Below, piece by piece: positions 49,745 through 60,114 of a stretch of DNA of 64,000 nucleotides. Origin of the DNA: Gibbsiella quercinecans (GTDB lineage: Bacteria > Pseudomonadota > Gammaproteobacteria > Enterobacterales > Enterobacteriaceae); contig NZ_CP014136.1 in NCBI RefSeq assembly GCF_002291425.1, forward strand, positions 3,224,001 through 3,288,000, in the 5' to 3' direction. Position 1 is the stretch's first letter. The number at the start of each line of letters is the position of its first letter. The translations under genes were made by a program, and so were the position numbers. The notes under the pieces were generated by a model. The model was given only the letters and a program-made list of their open reading frames with translations, searched no databases and was not told the origin of the DNA.

Positions 49745-50671
49745 ATGCAGTTGCCGGAATTAGTCAATACGTTTGGTGCGGATCTTCAACGCCGTTTTGG
49801 CGAAAAGATCCATAAACTCACGCTGCACGGCGGGTTTAACTGCCCCAACCGCGACGGCACGCTGGGGCGGGGCGGCTGCACGTTCTGCAATGTGGCGTCG
49901 TTCGCCGATGAACAGATGCAGCAGCAGAGCATCAGCGAACAACTGGCGGCGCAGGCGCACAAGGTTAACCGGGCAAAACGCTACCTGGCTTATTTCCAGG
50001 CGTATACCAGTACTTATGCAGAAGTGGCGGTACTGGAAGCGATGTATCGCCAGGCGTTGCAGCAGGCGGATATGGTGGGGCTGTGCGTCGGCACCCGGCC
50101 GGACTGCGTGCCCGTGGAAGCGCTCGATCTGCTGGCGGGCTACCGCGATCGCGGTTATGAAGTGTGGCTCGAGCTGGGGTTGCAGACGGCGCACGATAAA
50201 ACACTGAAACGCATCAATCGCGGCCATGATTTCTGCTGTTACCAGCAAACCACGCAGCGGGCGCGTGAACGGGGCCTGAAAGTGTGCTGCCACCTGATTG
50301 TCGGGCTACCTGGTGAGACGCGCGCTGACCATCTGGCGACGCTCCAGGCGGTGGTGGCCTGCGGCGTGGATGGCATCAAGCTGCACCCTTTGCATATTGT
50401 GGCCGGCAGCACCATGGCGCGCGCCTGGCAGGCCGGGCGCATTGCCGAACTGCCGCTGGATGAATATGCAGCCAGCGCCGGCGAAATGATCCGCCATACA
50501 CCCGGTGCGGTGGTTTATCACCGCATTTCCGCCAGCGCACGGCGGCCAACCCTGCTGGCACCATTATGGTGCGAAAACCGCTGGAACGGCATGCAGGCGG
50601 TGGGGCACTACCTGCAGCAATACGGCGGCCAGGGATCGGCGCTGGACGCGCCGTTGCACTACCGCCCGTGA
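49745..50671 (+). CDS. yhcC: YhcC, radical SAM family protein
   Basis: 308-residue radical SAM protein of the YhcC/TIGR01212 type. The cluster-binding cysteines are in FNCPNRDGTLGRGGCTFCNV (about residues 30-49), where the first Cys-Cys spacing is longer than the classical CxxxCxxC, as is typical of this group. Further family strings: YFQAYTSTYA, GTRPDCVP and LELGLQTAHDKTL. Divergent from gltB as in E. coli. Recent work on the family points to tRNA modification, but I regard the reaction as unsettled here. Confidence 0.9.
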   Translation: MQLPELVNTFGADLQRRFGEKIHKLTLHGGFNCPNRDGTLGRGGCTFCNVASFADEQMQQQSISEQLAAQAHKVNRAKRYLAYFQAYTSTYAEVAVLEAMYRQALQQADMVGLCVGTRPDCVPVEALDLLAGYRDRGYEVWLELGLQTAHDKTLKRINRGHDFCCYQQTTQRARERGLKVCCHLIVGLPGETRADHLATLQAVVACGVDGIKLHPLHIVAGSTMARAWQAGRIAELPLDEYAASAGEMIRHTPGAVVYHRISASARRPTLLAPLWCENRWNGMQAVGHYLQQYGGQGSALDAPLHYRP

Positions 50672-50775
50672 GCGCGGCCTGGCGCACAATCTTTCTCTAT
50701 CCGTCGGCGTTTGGCGCCTTATCTCCCCCGTATTTTGCGGTATGATTCAGTCATTATGTTTTTGGGGAGCCGCTC

Positions 50776-53118
50776 ATGAAGCAAATCCGGGTATTAGCCC
50801 AGTATTACGTTGATCTGATGGTGAAACTGGGGCTAGTGCGTTTTTCGCTACTGTTGGCCTCGGCGCTGGTGGTGCTGGCCATGCTGGTACAGATGGCGGT
50901 GACCATGCTGCTGCGTGGCGAGGTCGAAAGCATCGACGTAGTGCGCTCTATTTTCTTCGGCCTGCTGATAACCCCCTGGGCGGTCTATTTTCTGTCGGTC
51001 GTGGTCGAGCAACTGGAAGAGTCGCGCCAGCGGCTGGCCAGGCTGGTGGATAAGCTTGAAGAGATGCGCAACCGCGATCTGCAACTGAATCAACAGCTGC
51101 AAGACAACATTACCCAGCTCAATCAGGAAATCGCCGACCGCGTGAAGGCGGAAGAAGAGCGCCTGCAGGTGATGGATAAGCTTAAGGAAGAGATGGAACA
51201 GCGCGAGATGACGCAGATTGAGCTGGGCCAACAGTCGGCGCTGCTGCGCTCATTCCTGGATGCCTCGCCGGACCTGGTGTATTACCGCAATGAAGACAAA
51301 GAGTTTTCCGGCTGCAACCGGGCGATGGAGCTGTTAACCGGCAAGAGCGAAAAACAGCTGATCGGCCTGACGCCGAACGACGTCTACGGCAAGGATATCG
51401 CCGATAAAGTGGTCGAAACTGACGAAAAAGTGTTCCGCCATAACGTTTCGCTCACTTATGAACAGTGGTTGGTCTATCCCGATGGCCGTAAAGCCTGTTT
51501 TGAACTGCGCAAAGTGCCGTTTTACGATCGCGTTGGCAAACGCCACGGGCTGATGGGCTTTGGCCGCGATATTACCGAGCGTAAGCGCTACCAGGACGCG
51601 CTGGAGAACGCCAGCCGGGACAAGACCACCTTTATCTCAACGATCAGCCACGAGCTGCGCACGCCGCTTAACGGCATCGTTGGGCTTAGCCGCATCCTGC
51701 TGGATACCGATCTGAACGAGGAACAGCAGAAATACCTGAAGACGATTCACGTTAGCGCCATCACGCTTGGCAACATCTTCAATGACATCATTGAGATGGA
51801 TAGGCTGGAGCGGCGCAAGGTGCAGTTGGATAACCAGCCGATTGATTTTACCGGCTTCCTGGCGGATCTGGAAAATCTCTCCGGGCTATTGGCCCAGCCG
51901 AAAGGCCTGCAGTTTGTGATGGAGCCGCAGTTGCCGCTGCCGCATAAGGTGATCACCGACGGCACGCGCCTGCGCCAGATCCTGTGGAACCTGATCGGCA
52001 ATGCCGTGAAGTTTACCCCGCAGGGGCGGATCGTGGTGCGCGTGCGCTGCGAGCAGCCGGATATTCTGCTGTTTGAGGTCGAGGATTCCGGCATGGGGAT
52101 CCCTGCGGATGAGCAGGAAAAGATTTTCGCCATGTATTATCAGGTGAAGGATCAGCGCGGCGGGCACCCGGCGACCGGTACCGGCATTGGGCTGGCGGTC
52201 TCTAAGCGCCTGGCGCAAAGCATGGGCGGCGATATCACGGTGAAAAGCGAACCCGGCCACGGCTCATGCTTTACGCTGGCTATCAAGGCGCCGGCCGTGG
52301 AGGAAGAGGTGAATGACGCGCAGGAAGAGGATGATTTGCCGCTGCCGGCGCTGCATATCCTGCTGGTGGAAGACATTGAGCTGAATGTGATTGTGGCGCG
52401 CTCGGTGTTGGAAAAACTCGGCAACAGCGTTGAAGTGGCGATGAACGGCCGCGACGCGCTGGCGATGTTCGATCCAGACGAATTCGATTTGGTGCTGTTG
52501 GATATTCAACTGCCGGATATGACCGGCCTGGATATCGCGCGCGAACTGCGCCAACGCTACGCCGGGCAGTCGTTGCCGCCGTTGATTGCGCTGACCGCCA
52601 ATGTGCTGAAAGACAAAAAAGAATATCTTGAAGCTGGAATGGATGACGTACTGAGCAAACCGCTGTCTGTGCCGGCGCTTACCCGGGTGATTCAACACTA
52701 TTGGGATCATCAACCGGCGCAGATCCCCCCTCAAAATACGGAGCACAAGGCGATGCAGATTAATGAAGCGCTACTGGATACCACGATGTTGGAGCAGTAC
52801 ATGGAGCTGGTTGGGCCGCAGTTGATTCACCAGAGCCTGGCAGTTTTCGAACAGATGATGCCTGGCTACCTGGCGGTGCTGGATTCCAATATGACGGCAC
52901 GCGATCAGAAAGGCATCGTTGAAGAGGGCCATAAGATCAAAGGGGCCGCGGGATCGGTCGGGCTGAGTCACCTGCAACAACTGGCACAACAGATACAAAC
53001 GCCAACATTGCCGGCATGGTGGGATAATGTGCAGGAATGGGTTGATGAACTCAAACAGGAGTGGCGTAACGACGTGGCGGTGCTGCGAGTGTGGGTTGAG
53101 AACGCTGAAAAAAAATAA
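50776..53118 (+). CDS. arcB: ArcB, aerobic respiration control sensor kinase (tripartite hybrid)
   Basis: Membrane sensor that responds to quinone redox state and phosphorylates ArcA. 780 residues: two transmembrane helices (about 22-45 and 58-77), a linker coiled coil and PAS domain (about 150-270) with the redox cysteines Cys180 and Cys241 both conserved, histidine kinase with His292 (STISHELRTPLNG), receiver with Asp576 (VLLDIQLP), and HPt domain with His719 (EEGHKIKGAAGS). All phosphorelay residues are present. The 3' end overlaps the ArcZ sRNA gene on the other strand by about 10 bp. Confidence 0.97.
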   Translation: MKQIRVLAQYYVDLMVKLGLVRFSLLLASALVVLAMLVQMAVTMLLRGEVESIDVVRSIFFGLLITPWAVYFLSVVVEQLEESRQRLARLVDKLEEMRNRDLQLNQQLQDNITQLNQEIADRVKAEEERLQVMDKLKEEMEQREMTQIELGQQSALLRSFLDASPDLVYYRNEDKEFSGCNRAMELLTGKSEKQLIGLTPNDVYGKDIADKVVETDEKVFRHNVSLTYEQWLVYPDGRKACFELRKVPFYDRVGKRHGLMGFGRDITERKRYQDALENASRDKTTFISTISHELRTPLNGIVGLSRILLDTDLNEEQQKYLKTIHVSAITLGNIFNDIIEMDRLERRKVQLDNQPIDFTGFLADLENLSGLLAQPKGLQFVMEPQLPLPHKVITDGTRLRQILWNLIGNAVKFTPQGRIVVRVRCEQPDILLFEVEDSGMGIPADEQEKIFAMYYQVKDQRGGHPATGTGIGLAVSKRLAQSMGGDITVKSEPGHGSCFTLAIKAPAVEEEVNDAQEEDDLPLPALHILLVEDIELNVIVARSVLEKLGNSVEVAMNGRDALAMFDPDEFDLVLLDIQLPDMTGLDIARELRQRYAGQSLPPLIALTANVLKDKKEYLEAGMDDVLSKPLSVPALTRVIQHYWDHQPAQIPPQNTEHKAMQINEALLDTTMLEQYMELVGPQLIHQSLAVFEQMMPGYLAVLDSNMTARDQKGIVEEGHKIKGAAGSVGLSHLQQLAQQIQTPTLPAWWDNVQEWVDELKQEWRNDVAVLRVWVENAEKK

Positions 53119-53206
53119 CCCCGGCCTAAGCCGGGGTGCGCGAATATTGCGCCAACACCAGGGAAATCATTAACCTGCGTAGTTGTTTTTTCTATTTTCA
53201 TCTCGC
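53108..53206 (-). ncRNA. arcZ: ArcZ small regulatory RNA
   Basis: Hfq-binding sRNA that activates rpoS and represses flhDC and other mRNAs. Read on the minus strand, the region contains GATTTCCCTGGTGTTGGCGC, the conserved seed and processed form of E. coli ArcZ, then ATTCGCGCACCCCGG, a terminator stem CCCCGGC/GCCGGGG and a long T-run ending at 53108. Position between arcB and elbB, antisense to the arcB end, is the same as in E. coli. A possible -10 (TATAGT at 53217-53212) suggests a 5' end near 53206; that end is approximate, and the 5' half is diverged from E. coli. Confidence 0.88.
53119..53136. terminator. Shared arcB/ArcZ terminator stem
   Basis: CCCCGGC and GCCGGGG with a 4-nt loop (CTAA). 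On the minus strand it is followed by eight T and ends ArcZ; on the plus strand it lies just past the arcB stop without a T-run. Confidence 0.88.
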
Positions 53207-53357
53207 AAGCCACTATAAGTTGGCTACCATCATACCGCTAACGGCGGGGTAAATGTAAGTCTTGTTGTAAGTTGATTCATTAAAATGTGTGATGTGGATT
53301 GGCATTTGTAAATTTAACTGGCGCGCCAGGCACCGGTCTTGATGGGGAGAATGGGGC

Positions 53358-54014
53358 ATGAAACAGGTTGGAGTGGTACTCAGTGGATGTGGTGTTTATG
53401 ACGGTTCGGAGATCCACGAAGCGGTATTAACCTTGCTGGCATTGGATCGGGCCGGGGCGCAGGCGGTGTGTTTTGCGCCCGATAAGCCGCAACATATTGT
53501 TATTAATCATGTATCTGGTGAGGCTATGCCGGAAGTGCGTAATGTGCTGGTGGAATCGGCCCGTATCGCCAGGGGCAAAATCCAACCGCTGGCCCAGGCC
53601 GATGCCGCGTTTTTGGACGCGGTGATCGTTCCCGGTGGTTTCGGTGCGGCGAACAATCTCAGCACTTTTGCCAGTGCGGCAGAAGAATGTCATGTCGATC
53701 CCGATTTGGCAAAGCTCGTGCAAAAAATGCATAAGTTGAATAAACCAATTGGGCTGATATGCATCGCCCCGGTGCTGTTGCCGAAGTTGCTCGATCGGCC
53801 GGTGCGCTTAACCATAGGTAACGATCCCGATCTGGGTGAGGTGATTGACGCCATGGGCGGTGTGCCGGTGACTTGCCCGGTGGGTGATATTGTCATTGAT
53901 AATGAGAATAACGTGGTGACAACGCCGGCTTATATGCTGGCCCAATCCATTGGCGAAGTGGCGCAAGGGGTGGATAAGCTGGTCGCGCGGATAGTGGAAC
54001 TGGCGAATGCGTAA
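53358..54014 (+). CDS. elbB: ElbB, isoprenoid biosynthesis-associated glyoxalase (DJ-1/PfpI fold)
   Basis: 218-residue cytoplasmic DJ-1/PfpI superfamily protein with reported weak glyoxalase activity; the link to isoprenoid output is phenotypic. Family strings: [18 protein letters not shown] with an N-terminal Glu, [19 protein letters not shown] and the nucleophile elbow [12 protein letters not shown] (Cys138 region). Overlaps mtgA by 8 bp. Confidence 0.94.
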   Translation: MKQVGVVLSGCGVYDGSEIHEAVLTLLALDRAGAQAVCFAPDKPQHIVINHVSGEAMPEVRNVLVESARIARGKIQPLAQADAAFLDAVIVPGGFGAANNLSTFASAAEECHVDPDLAKLVQKMHKLNKPIGLICIAPVLLPKLLDRPVRLTIGNDPDLGEVIDAMGGVPVTCPVGDIVIDNENNVVTTPAYMLAQSIGEVAQGVDKLVARIVELANA

Positions 54015-54735
54015 CTCTTCTCGTGGCCTGGTTACGCGCGCTTTGAGCTGGTTGAAGCGCGGCGTTATCGCCGTTGTCGGCCTGTGGCTGGTCGGGATCG
54101 TGCTTTTCGCCTTCCTGCCGGTGCCGTTTTCCGCTGTGATGGTTGAGCGGCAGGTGAGCGCCTGGCTGCGCGGTGATTTCAGCTATGTCGCCCATTCCGA
54201 CTGGGTGCCGATGGATGACATTTCACCTTACATGGCGCTGGCGGTGATCGCCGCTGAAGATCAAAAATTCCCCGACCACTGGGGGTTTGATATCGAAGCG
54301 ATTGAAAAGGCGTTTAGCCATAACGAACGCCGGCTGGCGCGTATTCGCGGCGCTTCAACGCTGTCGCAGCAGACGGCAAAAAACCTTTTCCTGTGGGACG
54401 GCCGCAGTTGGCTGCGCAAAGGGCTTGAAGCGGGCGTCACCAGCGGTATTGAGCTGGTATGGACCAAGCGGCGGATCCTGACGGTATACCTGAATATCAT
54501 TGAGCTGGGCAACGGCGTGTTCGGCGTGGAAGCGGCGTCACAGCGTTTTTTCCACAAACCGGCCAAGCGCCTTACCGCCTCGGAAGCCGCGCTGCTAGCG
54601 GCGGTCTTGCCCAACCCGCACCGCTTTAACGCCGCGGCGCCTTCAGGCTACGTGATCCAACGCCAGCAGTGGATACTGCGCCAGATGCGGCAACTAGGCG
54701 GCGAAGGGTTCTTAAAGGAAAACAAACTGGATTGA
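54007..54735 (+). CDS. mtgA: MtgA, monofunctional peptidoglycan glycosyltransferase
   Basis: Polymerises lipid II into glycan strands without transpeptidation. 242 residues: N-terminal membrane anchor (about 18-38, [19 protein letters not shown]) and GT51 domain. Catalytic Glu in [15 protein letters not shown], second Glu/structural motif [41 protein letters not shown]. All GT51 motifs are intact. Confidence 0.96.
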   Translation: MRNSSRGLVTRALSWLKRGVIAVVGLWLVGIVLFAFLPVPFSAVMVERQVSAWLRGDFSYVAHSDWVPMDDISPYMALAVIAAEDQKFPDHWGFDIEAIEKAFSHNERRLARIRGASTLSQQTAKNLFLWDGRSWLRKGLEAGVTSGIELVWTKRRILTVYLNIIELGNGVFGVEAASQRFFHKPAKRLTASEAALLAAVLPNPHRFNAAAPSGYVIQRQQWILRQMRQLGGEGFLKENKLD

Positions 54736-54760
54736 CCCGTTAAACACGTCCTGATAAGGC

Positions 54761-55110
54761 ACTCTCCCCATCCCAATGAAGCTCAGTTGTTGATGCTAGC
54801 GAGCTTTTGTCTATGAACTACCAGAGGGCGAGAGTGAATCACTTACTGTAAAGACGGCTTCCGGCTGCTCCCTCTCCCTGCGAAGATCGACTATTGATAT
54901 TAGTGAACTTTTGTCTATGAACTACCAGAGGGCGAGATTGAGTCTCTTACTGTAAAGACGACTTCCGGCTGCTCCCTCTCCCTGCGAAGATCGACTATTG
55001 ATATTATTGAACTTTTGTCTATGAACTAACAGAAGACGAGAGTGAGTCACTTACTGTAAAGACGGCTTCGGACTGCTCCCTCTCCCTGCGGGAGAGGGTT
55101 GGGGTGAGGG
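54761..55110. repeat. Palindrome-related repeat with three tandem 104-bp units
   Basis: The string CTTTTGTCTATGAACTA starts at 54804, 54908 and 55012, exactly 104 bp apart. Each unit continues through GAGAGTGA-like and TTACTGTAAAGACG-like segments to CTCCCTCTCCCTGCG. The third unit runs into GGGAGAGGGTTGGGGTGAGGG (55090-55110), the same arm as in the repeat at 19598-19721. The left arm is degenerate (ACTCTCCCCATCCCA, 54761-54775). The array fills the whole mtgA-dolP gap and stops one base before the dolP stop codon. No gene is visible in it. Confidence 0.85.
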
Positions 55111-55686
55111 CTATTTCACATAGGTAAACGCAGTCGTGACATGCTTCACGCCGCTCACCTGGCTGGCGATCTGGGCCGCGGACTGCCCTTCCTGCTGCGT
55201 AACTAGGCCCAGCAAGAACACTTCGCCATTCTCGGTCGTCACCTTCACGTTGGAAGATTTCACCGTGTCGCTGGTCAGCAACTGTGAACGAACCTTCGTG
55301 GTGATCCAGGTATCTGACGATGCGGTGCTCAGGCTAACCGGCGTGCCCTGGCGGATCTCGTTATACACTTCGGTTGCGCCATCAACCCCCATGGCGATCT
55401 GTTTCGCACGGCTTGAAAGATCCGTCGTCGGCGCCTGCCCGGTCAACAGCACCTTGCCCTTATAGGCGGTGGCGACCACTCGGGCATCTTTCTTCAGTTG
55501 TTCGTCCTTACTCAGTGCGTTTTCAACCCGCGCTTCCAGCGTACCATCATCGACCTGCGTGCCGATGCTGCGGGGATCGGTCGCGGTTTTGGTGGCAACG
55601 GCGGCGCTGCCGACGACAACTGCGCCGACACAACCTTGTAACAGCAGGGCGCTGAACAGCACTGCAAATGTGGCTTTAAGCTTCAT
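55111..55686 (-). CDS. dolP: DolP (YraP), outer-membrane BON-domain lipoprotein
   Basis: Periplasm-facing lipoprotein that supports outer-membrane integrity and BamA function. 191 residues; signal peptide with lipobox LLLQGC and lipidated Cys19. Two BON domains: about 47-115 (DGTLEARVENALSKDEQL... GKVLLTGQAPT) and 125-190 (DTWITTKVRSQLLTS... NGEVFLLGLVT). Last gene of the lpoA-yraN-diaA-dolP run. Confidence 0.95.
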   Translation of the reverse strand: MKLKATFAVLFSALLLQGCVGAVVVGSAAVATKTATDPRSIGTQVDDGTLEARVENALSKDEQLKKDARVVATAYKGKVLLTGQAPTTDLSSRAKQIAMGVDGATEVYNEIRQGTPVSLSTASSDTWITTKVRSQLLTSDTVKSSNVKVTTENGEVFLLGLVTQQEGQSAAQIASQVSGVKHVTTAFTYVK

Positions 55687-55695
55687 CTCAGTTCC

Positions 55696-56286
55696 TTAAT
55701 CGTCCTGGTGAGGAAACAACGTGTTATCTATCAAATCACACAGGCAGTTCACGGTTAGCATATGCATTTCCTGAATACGTGAACTCCGGTGTGACGGGAT
55801 ACGGATTTCAACATCCTGTTGGCCGAGCAACCCCGCCAACTCTCCGCCGTCGTAACCGGTAAGTGCAACGATAGTCATATCGCGCGTTACCGCGGCTTCG
55901 ACCGCCTTCACAATATCACGGCTGTTGCCGCGGGTGGAAATTGCCAGCAGCACGTCGCCGGCATGGCCCAGCGCCCGAACCTGCTTGGCGTAGATTTCAT
56001 CGTGCAGCCGATCGTTGGCGATGGCGGTCAGCACCACGTTGTCGGCGTTGAGCGCAATAGCCGGCAGGCTGGGGCGTTCGGTTTCAAAACGGTTGATCAT
56101 GCTGGCGGCAAAATGCTGGGCGTTGGCCGCCGAGGTGCCGTTGCCGCAGCACAGGATTTTATTGCCATTGAGCAACGATTGAACCAGCGTCATCGCCGCG
56201 CGGGAGATGGCATCCGGCAGCGCTTCCGCTGCCGCTATCTGGGTTTGGATGCTTTCGGTAAAACAGACTTTGATTCTATCCAGCAC
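55696..56286 (-). CDS. diaA: DiaA, DnaA initiator-associating protein
   Basis: SIS-domain protein that forms homotetramers and helps DnaA load at oriC for timely initiation. 196 residues; [26 protein letters not shown] is the conserved SIS phosphosugar-loop region, also [17 protein letters not shown]. In the same run as lpoA, yraN and dolP, as in E. coli. Confidence 0.95.
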   Translation of the reverse strand: MLDRIKVCFTESIQTQIAAAEALPDAISRAAMTLVQSLLNGNKILCCGNGTSAANAQHFAASMINRFETERPSLPAIALNADNVVLTAIANDRLHDEIYAKQVRALGHAGDVLLAISTRGNSRDIVKAVEAAVTRDMTIVALTGYDGGELAGLLGQQDVEIRIPSHRSSRIQEMHMLTVNCLCDLIDNTLFPHQDD

Positions 56287-56329
56287 GTTGTTTTAATCCA
56301 CGAGTTCAAAGGGCCAACCGGCACCGGTA

Positions 56330-56722
56330 TTAATCCGCATTGAAGGCATTGGGTATCCATTCTAACTGGTTACCGGTGAAGGCCAATACATCAAAACGGC
56401 AAGCTGATGTGTCAAAACTGGCTCCGCGCCCTGCCAGCCAAACGGCGGCGGCGTGCAGCAAGCGCTGTTGCTTGCGATAGGTCACGCTGGCGGCCGCGCC
56501 GCCAAATGCGGCATTGCGGCGGTAACGCACTTCAACGAAGACCCAGGTTTGCCCATCACGCATAATGAGATCGAGCTCACCGCCACGCAGCGCCACGTTG
56601 GCGGCGATGAAGGTGAGCCCGGCGCGTTCCAGATAGCGGCGGGCCTGTAATTCATAGCCCGCCCCCTTGGCGCGTTGGCTCAGGAGACCGGAACGACCAT
56701 TCCCTGACGGTATTGCAGCCAA
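56330..56722 (-). CDS. yraN: YraN, UPF0102 endonuclease-like protein
   Basis: 130-residue protein of the UPF0102 family with a Holliday-resolvase-like nuclease fold. [17 protein letters not shown], then [23 protein letters not shown] carries the E-x-D...E-x-(K/R) type catalytic pattern (ELDLI and VEVRYR). Its start lies 43 bp inside the lpoA 3' end. Biological role is uncertain. Confidence 0.9.
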   Translation of the reverse strand: MAAIPSGNGRSGLLSQRAKGAGYELQARRYLERAGLTFIAANVALRGGELDLIMRDGQTWVFVEVRYRRNAAFGGAAASVTYRKQQRLLHAAAVWLAGRGASFDTSACRFDVLAFTGNQLEWIPNAFNAD

Positions 56723-58692
56723 GGGAGTTTCCTGTTGATGACGCAGTTCGGCGAAGAGGTCAACACGCCGGTAGTGCCAGAAACCTGGAACCCCGGCAAC
56801 TGGCGCATTTCAGCAAAGTGATTGGCCAATGTCCAGGCATCTATGCCCATGGCGTACAAACGAACCAGCGAATAGTCGCTGTGGAATTTCGCACTGGCCT
56901 GCTGCAATGCCTGCGGGTTGGCACCAGCCAATAGCGGAATATCGCTGAACTGCAGCCCTTCCATTTCCAGGCGGAAGTCCGGGCCTGCGCCGGCCTGGTA
57001 GCTGCGGGAGCTGGCATACATCGCCGGTTTGCTGCGTGATGACGTGGTCATGTCGATCATCGGTTTAATCAGGGTCAACTGCGCCTGGCTGGCGACGATA
57101 TACACGGCGTCAACGTTGCCGTCCGTGGTTGGCGCTTCGCTCGGCGGCGCTGGGATAGTCAGCCCGGCAATGGTCACCGACTGCGCCGCTGGCGCGCTGG
57201 TGGTCACTGGCGTGCCGGTCATGCGGATCCCGCCGCTGTTGACCATCTGGCGCAGATCGCTGGTGGAACCAATGCTTTGTTTTAATACGCTCTGGCCGCC
57301 CAGCGCCTGCCACTCTTGTGCAAAGGCGTTGGCAACCCGATCGCCGAATGTGCCGTTCGGCACCAGCAGCAGAGGCTGGCGTTTTTGCTGTTCCCAGATG
57401 TGGTGGGCAGCGTCGCGCGCTTCGTCTTCCGGCGCCAGGGCAAAGTAGCAGATGTTCGGCGCGTCTTTCGGCGTTTCCGGCTGATTCAGCGCTAAGACGT
57501 TCAGGCTGGTGGCGGCGGTGGAAATCTGATCGACTTCGTTTTTCAGCAGCGGCCCGACGACCAGCGTGGCGCCGTCTTGCTGCGCCTGTGCCAGCAAGGC
57601 AGGCAGCGGCTGGCTGGTGGTGTCGTACACTTTCACCTGGGCATTGGCGGCCTGCGGCGGCGTGATTGGCGCTGTGGCGGCGGCCAGTTGTGCCACCGGC
57701 GCGGAGGCGTTATCCACCGCCGGCGCAGAAGGGCTCACCGCGCCGTCGGCATTGGCATCGGCCGTACTGCCCGGCGCCGCCTGCGGGGTTGCCGCCGGCT
57801 GCGGTTGCGCTTGGGCCGGCGCAGAAAGGGCCACGCCGTTTTTCCCGTCTTCAAACCCTTGCTGAATGGCGTCGGCAAACACTTTGGCCTGGCCGTTCAG
57901 CGGCAGCAGCAGGGCGATTTTCGCCGTTGATGCCTGCGAGAAGTTCATCGCCTGGGTTAACGCGGTCGGCAGGCTTTTCGCCGCCGGGTTTTGCGGATAG
58001 CGGTTTTGCCAGTCTTTGATGGCGGCCTTCAGCAGATCCGGATCCTGCCGGTTGTCCTGATAGACGTGCAGCAGATCCAGCCAGCCTTGCAGCACGTTTT
58101 CGTCAGCATTGATCACCAGGCTGTTCATCTCTTGCGTGCTTAGCCCCAGCAGCGCCTGCCAGGTTTGATCCAGGTTGTCCTGGTGGGCTTTGTCGGCCAG
58201 CAGCGGTTCCTGCGCGATATAGGCACGGATCAGCGGCAGCGAGGCTTTACCCTGGTTGGCGGCAATCTGCGCTTGATAAAAACGCACGCGCTGGTTGGGG
58301 GATAACTTACTGCTGTCGATGCCGCCCAGTGTGGCGATAGCGGCGGCCTGATCTTTATTGGCCAACTGCATTTCGGCGGTCAGCAACTGGCGTTCGGTTT
58401 GCTGTGAGGCGCTAAGATTTTGTGGCAATGCGCCCAATTGCGCGTTGGCCTGGGGCAGTTTGCCTTCGCGTAACAATGCGCGAATCGCGAGTAATTGCCA
58501 GTCAGCCTTGTTATCATCACTGCTTTGCTGCAGCTGTTGCAGATAATAATCAGAGCTGGCGCTCGCGGCGTCCTGGATATTGGCGGGCGGCGACTGCGGG
58601 GCCTGGCCCGGGCAGCCGGCCAGTAAGAAGGCTGCCACGATAACAGGCACAAAACGCCCTGCTTTGGTACGAACGAATGTTGATGAAAGCAT
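56680..58692 (-). CDS. lpoA: LpoA, outer-membrane lipoprotein activator of PBP1a
   Basis: Spans from the outer membrane to stimulate the PBP1a (MrcA) transpeptidase. ATG 58692 gives 670 residues with signal peptide and lipobox LLAGC (lipidated Cys27); the frame upstream to 58755 is not used. N-terminal TPR-like helical domain (about 35-240), a variable Ala/Pro/Gln-rich linker (about 285-345), and C-terminal periplasmic-binding-like domain ([51 protein letters not shown]). Divergent from rsmI. Confidence 0.96.
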   Translation of the reverse strand: MLSSTFVRTKAGRFVPVIVAAFLLAGCPGQAPQSPPANIQDAASASSDYYLQQLQQSSDDNKADWQLLAIRALLREGKLPQANAQLGALPQNLSASQQTERQLLTAEMQLANKDQAAAIATLGGIDSSKLSPNQRVRFYQAQIAANQGKASLPLIRAYIAQEPLLADKAHQDNLDQTWQALLGLSTQEMNSLVINADENVLQGWLDLLHVYQDNRQDPDLLKAAIKDWQNRYPQNPAAKSLPTALTQAMNFSQASTAKIALLLPLNGQAKVFADAIQQGFEDGKNGVALSAPAQAQPQPAATPQAAPGSTADANADGAVSPSAPAVDNASAPVAQLAAATAPITPPQAANAQVKVYDTTSQPLPALLAQAQQDGATLVVGPLLKNEVDQISTAATSLNVLALNQPETPKDAPNICYFALAPEDEARDAAHHIWEQQKRQPLLLVPNGTFGDRVANAFAQEWQALGGQSVLKQSIGSTSDLRQMVNSGGIRMTGTPVTTSAPAAQSVTIAGLTIPAPPSEAPTTDGNVDAVYIVASQAQLTLIKPMIDMTTSSRSKPAMYASSRSYQAGAGPDFRLEMEGLQFSDIPLLAGANPQALQQASAKFHSDYSLVRLYAMGIDAWTLANHFAEMRQLPGFQVSGTTGVLTSSPNCVINRKLPWLQYRQGMVVPVS

Positions 58693-58754
58693 ACTGTATC
58701 CAGTGATGTTTTTTTCAAGATGCTCAATATTAAATCGGCAATCCGGATGAAACA

Positions 58755-59621
58755 ATGAATCAACACCAACAATCAGTCATTTCTGCATCAACGCTGTACG
58801 TGGTGCCCACGCCCATCGGCAATCTGGGGGATATCACCCATCGTGCATTAGAGGTGCTGAAAAGCGTTGATCTGATTGCGGCGGAAGATACGCGCCACAC
58901 CGGTTTGTTGCTGCAACACTTCGCGATTAACGCGCGGTTGTTTGCCCTGCACGATCATAATGAACAACAAAAGGCGGATCAGTTACTGGCCAAGCTGCAG
59001 CAGGGCCAGAGCATTGCGCTGGTTTCCGATGCCGGCACGCCGCTGATTAACGATCCTGGTTATCACCTGGTGCGGCGCTGCCGCGAGGCCGGCGTGCGCG
59101 TGGTGCCGCTGCCGGGTGCCTGCGCGGCGACAACCGCACTGTGCGCCGCCGGGGTGCCTTCCGATCGCTTCTGCTATGAAGGTTTCCTGCCGGCGAAGAC
59201 CAAGGGGCGCAAGGATACTCTGCTGGCGCTGGCAGAGGAACCTCGTACCCTGATTTTCTATGAATCCACCCATCGCCTGCTGGAAAGTTTACAGGACATG
59301 GTCACCGTCTGGGGGCCAGAACGCTACGTGGTGCTGGCGCGTGAGCTGACCAAAACCTGGGAGTCGATCCACGGCGCGCCGGTGGGGGAACTGCTGGCCT
59401 GGGTGCAGGAAGATGAAATGCGCCGCCGCGGCGAGATGGTGCTGATTGTTGAAGGCCACAAGGCGGCGGAAGATCAACTGCCGCCGGAGGCGCTGCGCAC
59501 GCTGGCGCTGTTGCAGCAGGAGTTGCCGCTGAAGAAGGCGGCCCAACTGGCGGCCGAGATCCACGGCGTGAAGAAAAACGCCTTATATAAGCACGCGTTA
59601 GCGCAGCAGCCGGATAATTAA
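58755..59621 (+). CDS. rsmI: RsmI, 16S rRNA 2'-O-ribose C1402 methyltransferase
   Basis: SAM-dependent methyltransferase of the tetrapyrrole-methylase fold that modifies C1402 in the ribosomal P site with RsmH. 288 residues; [43 protein letters not shown] and [15 protein letters not shown] are diagnostic. Divergent from lpoA by 62 bp, as in E. coli. Confidence 0.97.
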   Translation: MNQHQQSVISASTLYVVPTPIGNLGDITHRALEVLKSVDLIAAEDTRHTGLLLQHFAINARLFALHDHNEQQKADQLLAKLQQGQSIALVSDAGTPLINDPGYHLVRRCREAGVRVVPLPGACAATTALCAAGVPSDRFCYEGFLPAKTKGRKDTLLALAEEPRTLIFYESTHRLLESLQDMVTVWGPERYVVLARELTKTWESIHGAPVGELLAWVQEDEMRRRGEMVLIVEGHKAAEDQLPPEALRTLALLQQELPLKKAAQLAAEIHGVKKNALYKHALAQQPDN

Positions 59622-59653
59622 TCGGCAGACGGCCACAATGCGGTAGCGGCAGG

Positions 59654-59682
59654 TATACAAGCCGCGGTAAACCGCCTATAAT
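59654..59682 (+). promoter_or_regulatory. rnpB promoter
   Basis: TATACA (-35) and TATAAT (-10, consensus) with 17-bp spacing, 8 bp ahead of the RNA start at 59690. Confidence 0.75.
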
Positions 59683-59689
59683 CCGCGCC

Positions 59690-60067
<378 letters not shown>

Positions 60068-60114
60068 CTTTATAAAACAATGCGTTGGTGTGTTTCTACT
60101 GCGTCCTGAGCTAA

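Noticed and set aside
54736-55110. CRISPR array in the 104-bp repeat region
   Set aside because: Units are adjacent with no unique spacers, unit length is far above CRISPR repeat size, and no cas genes are present.
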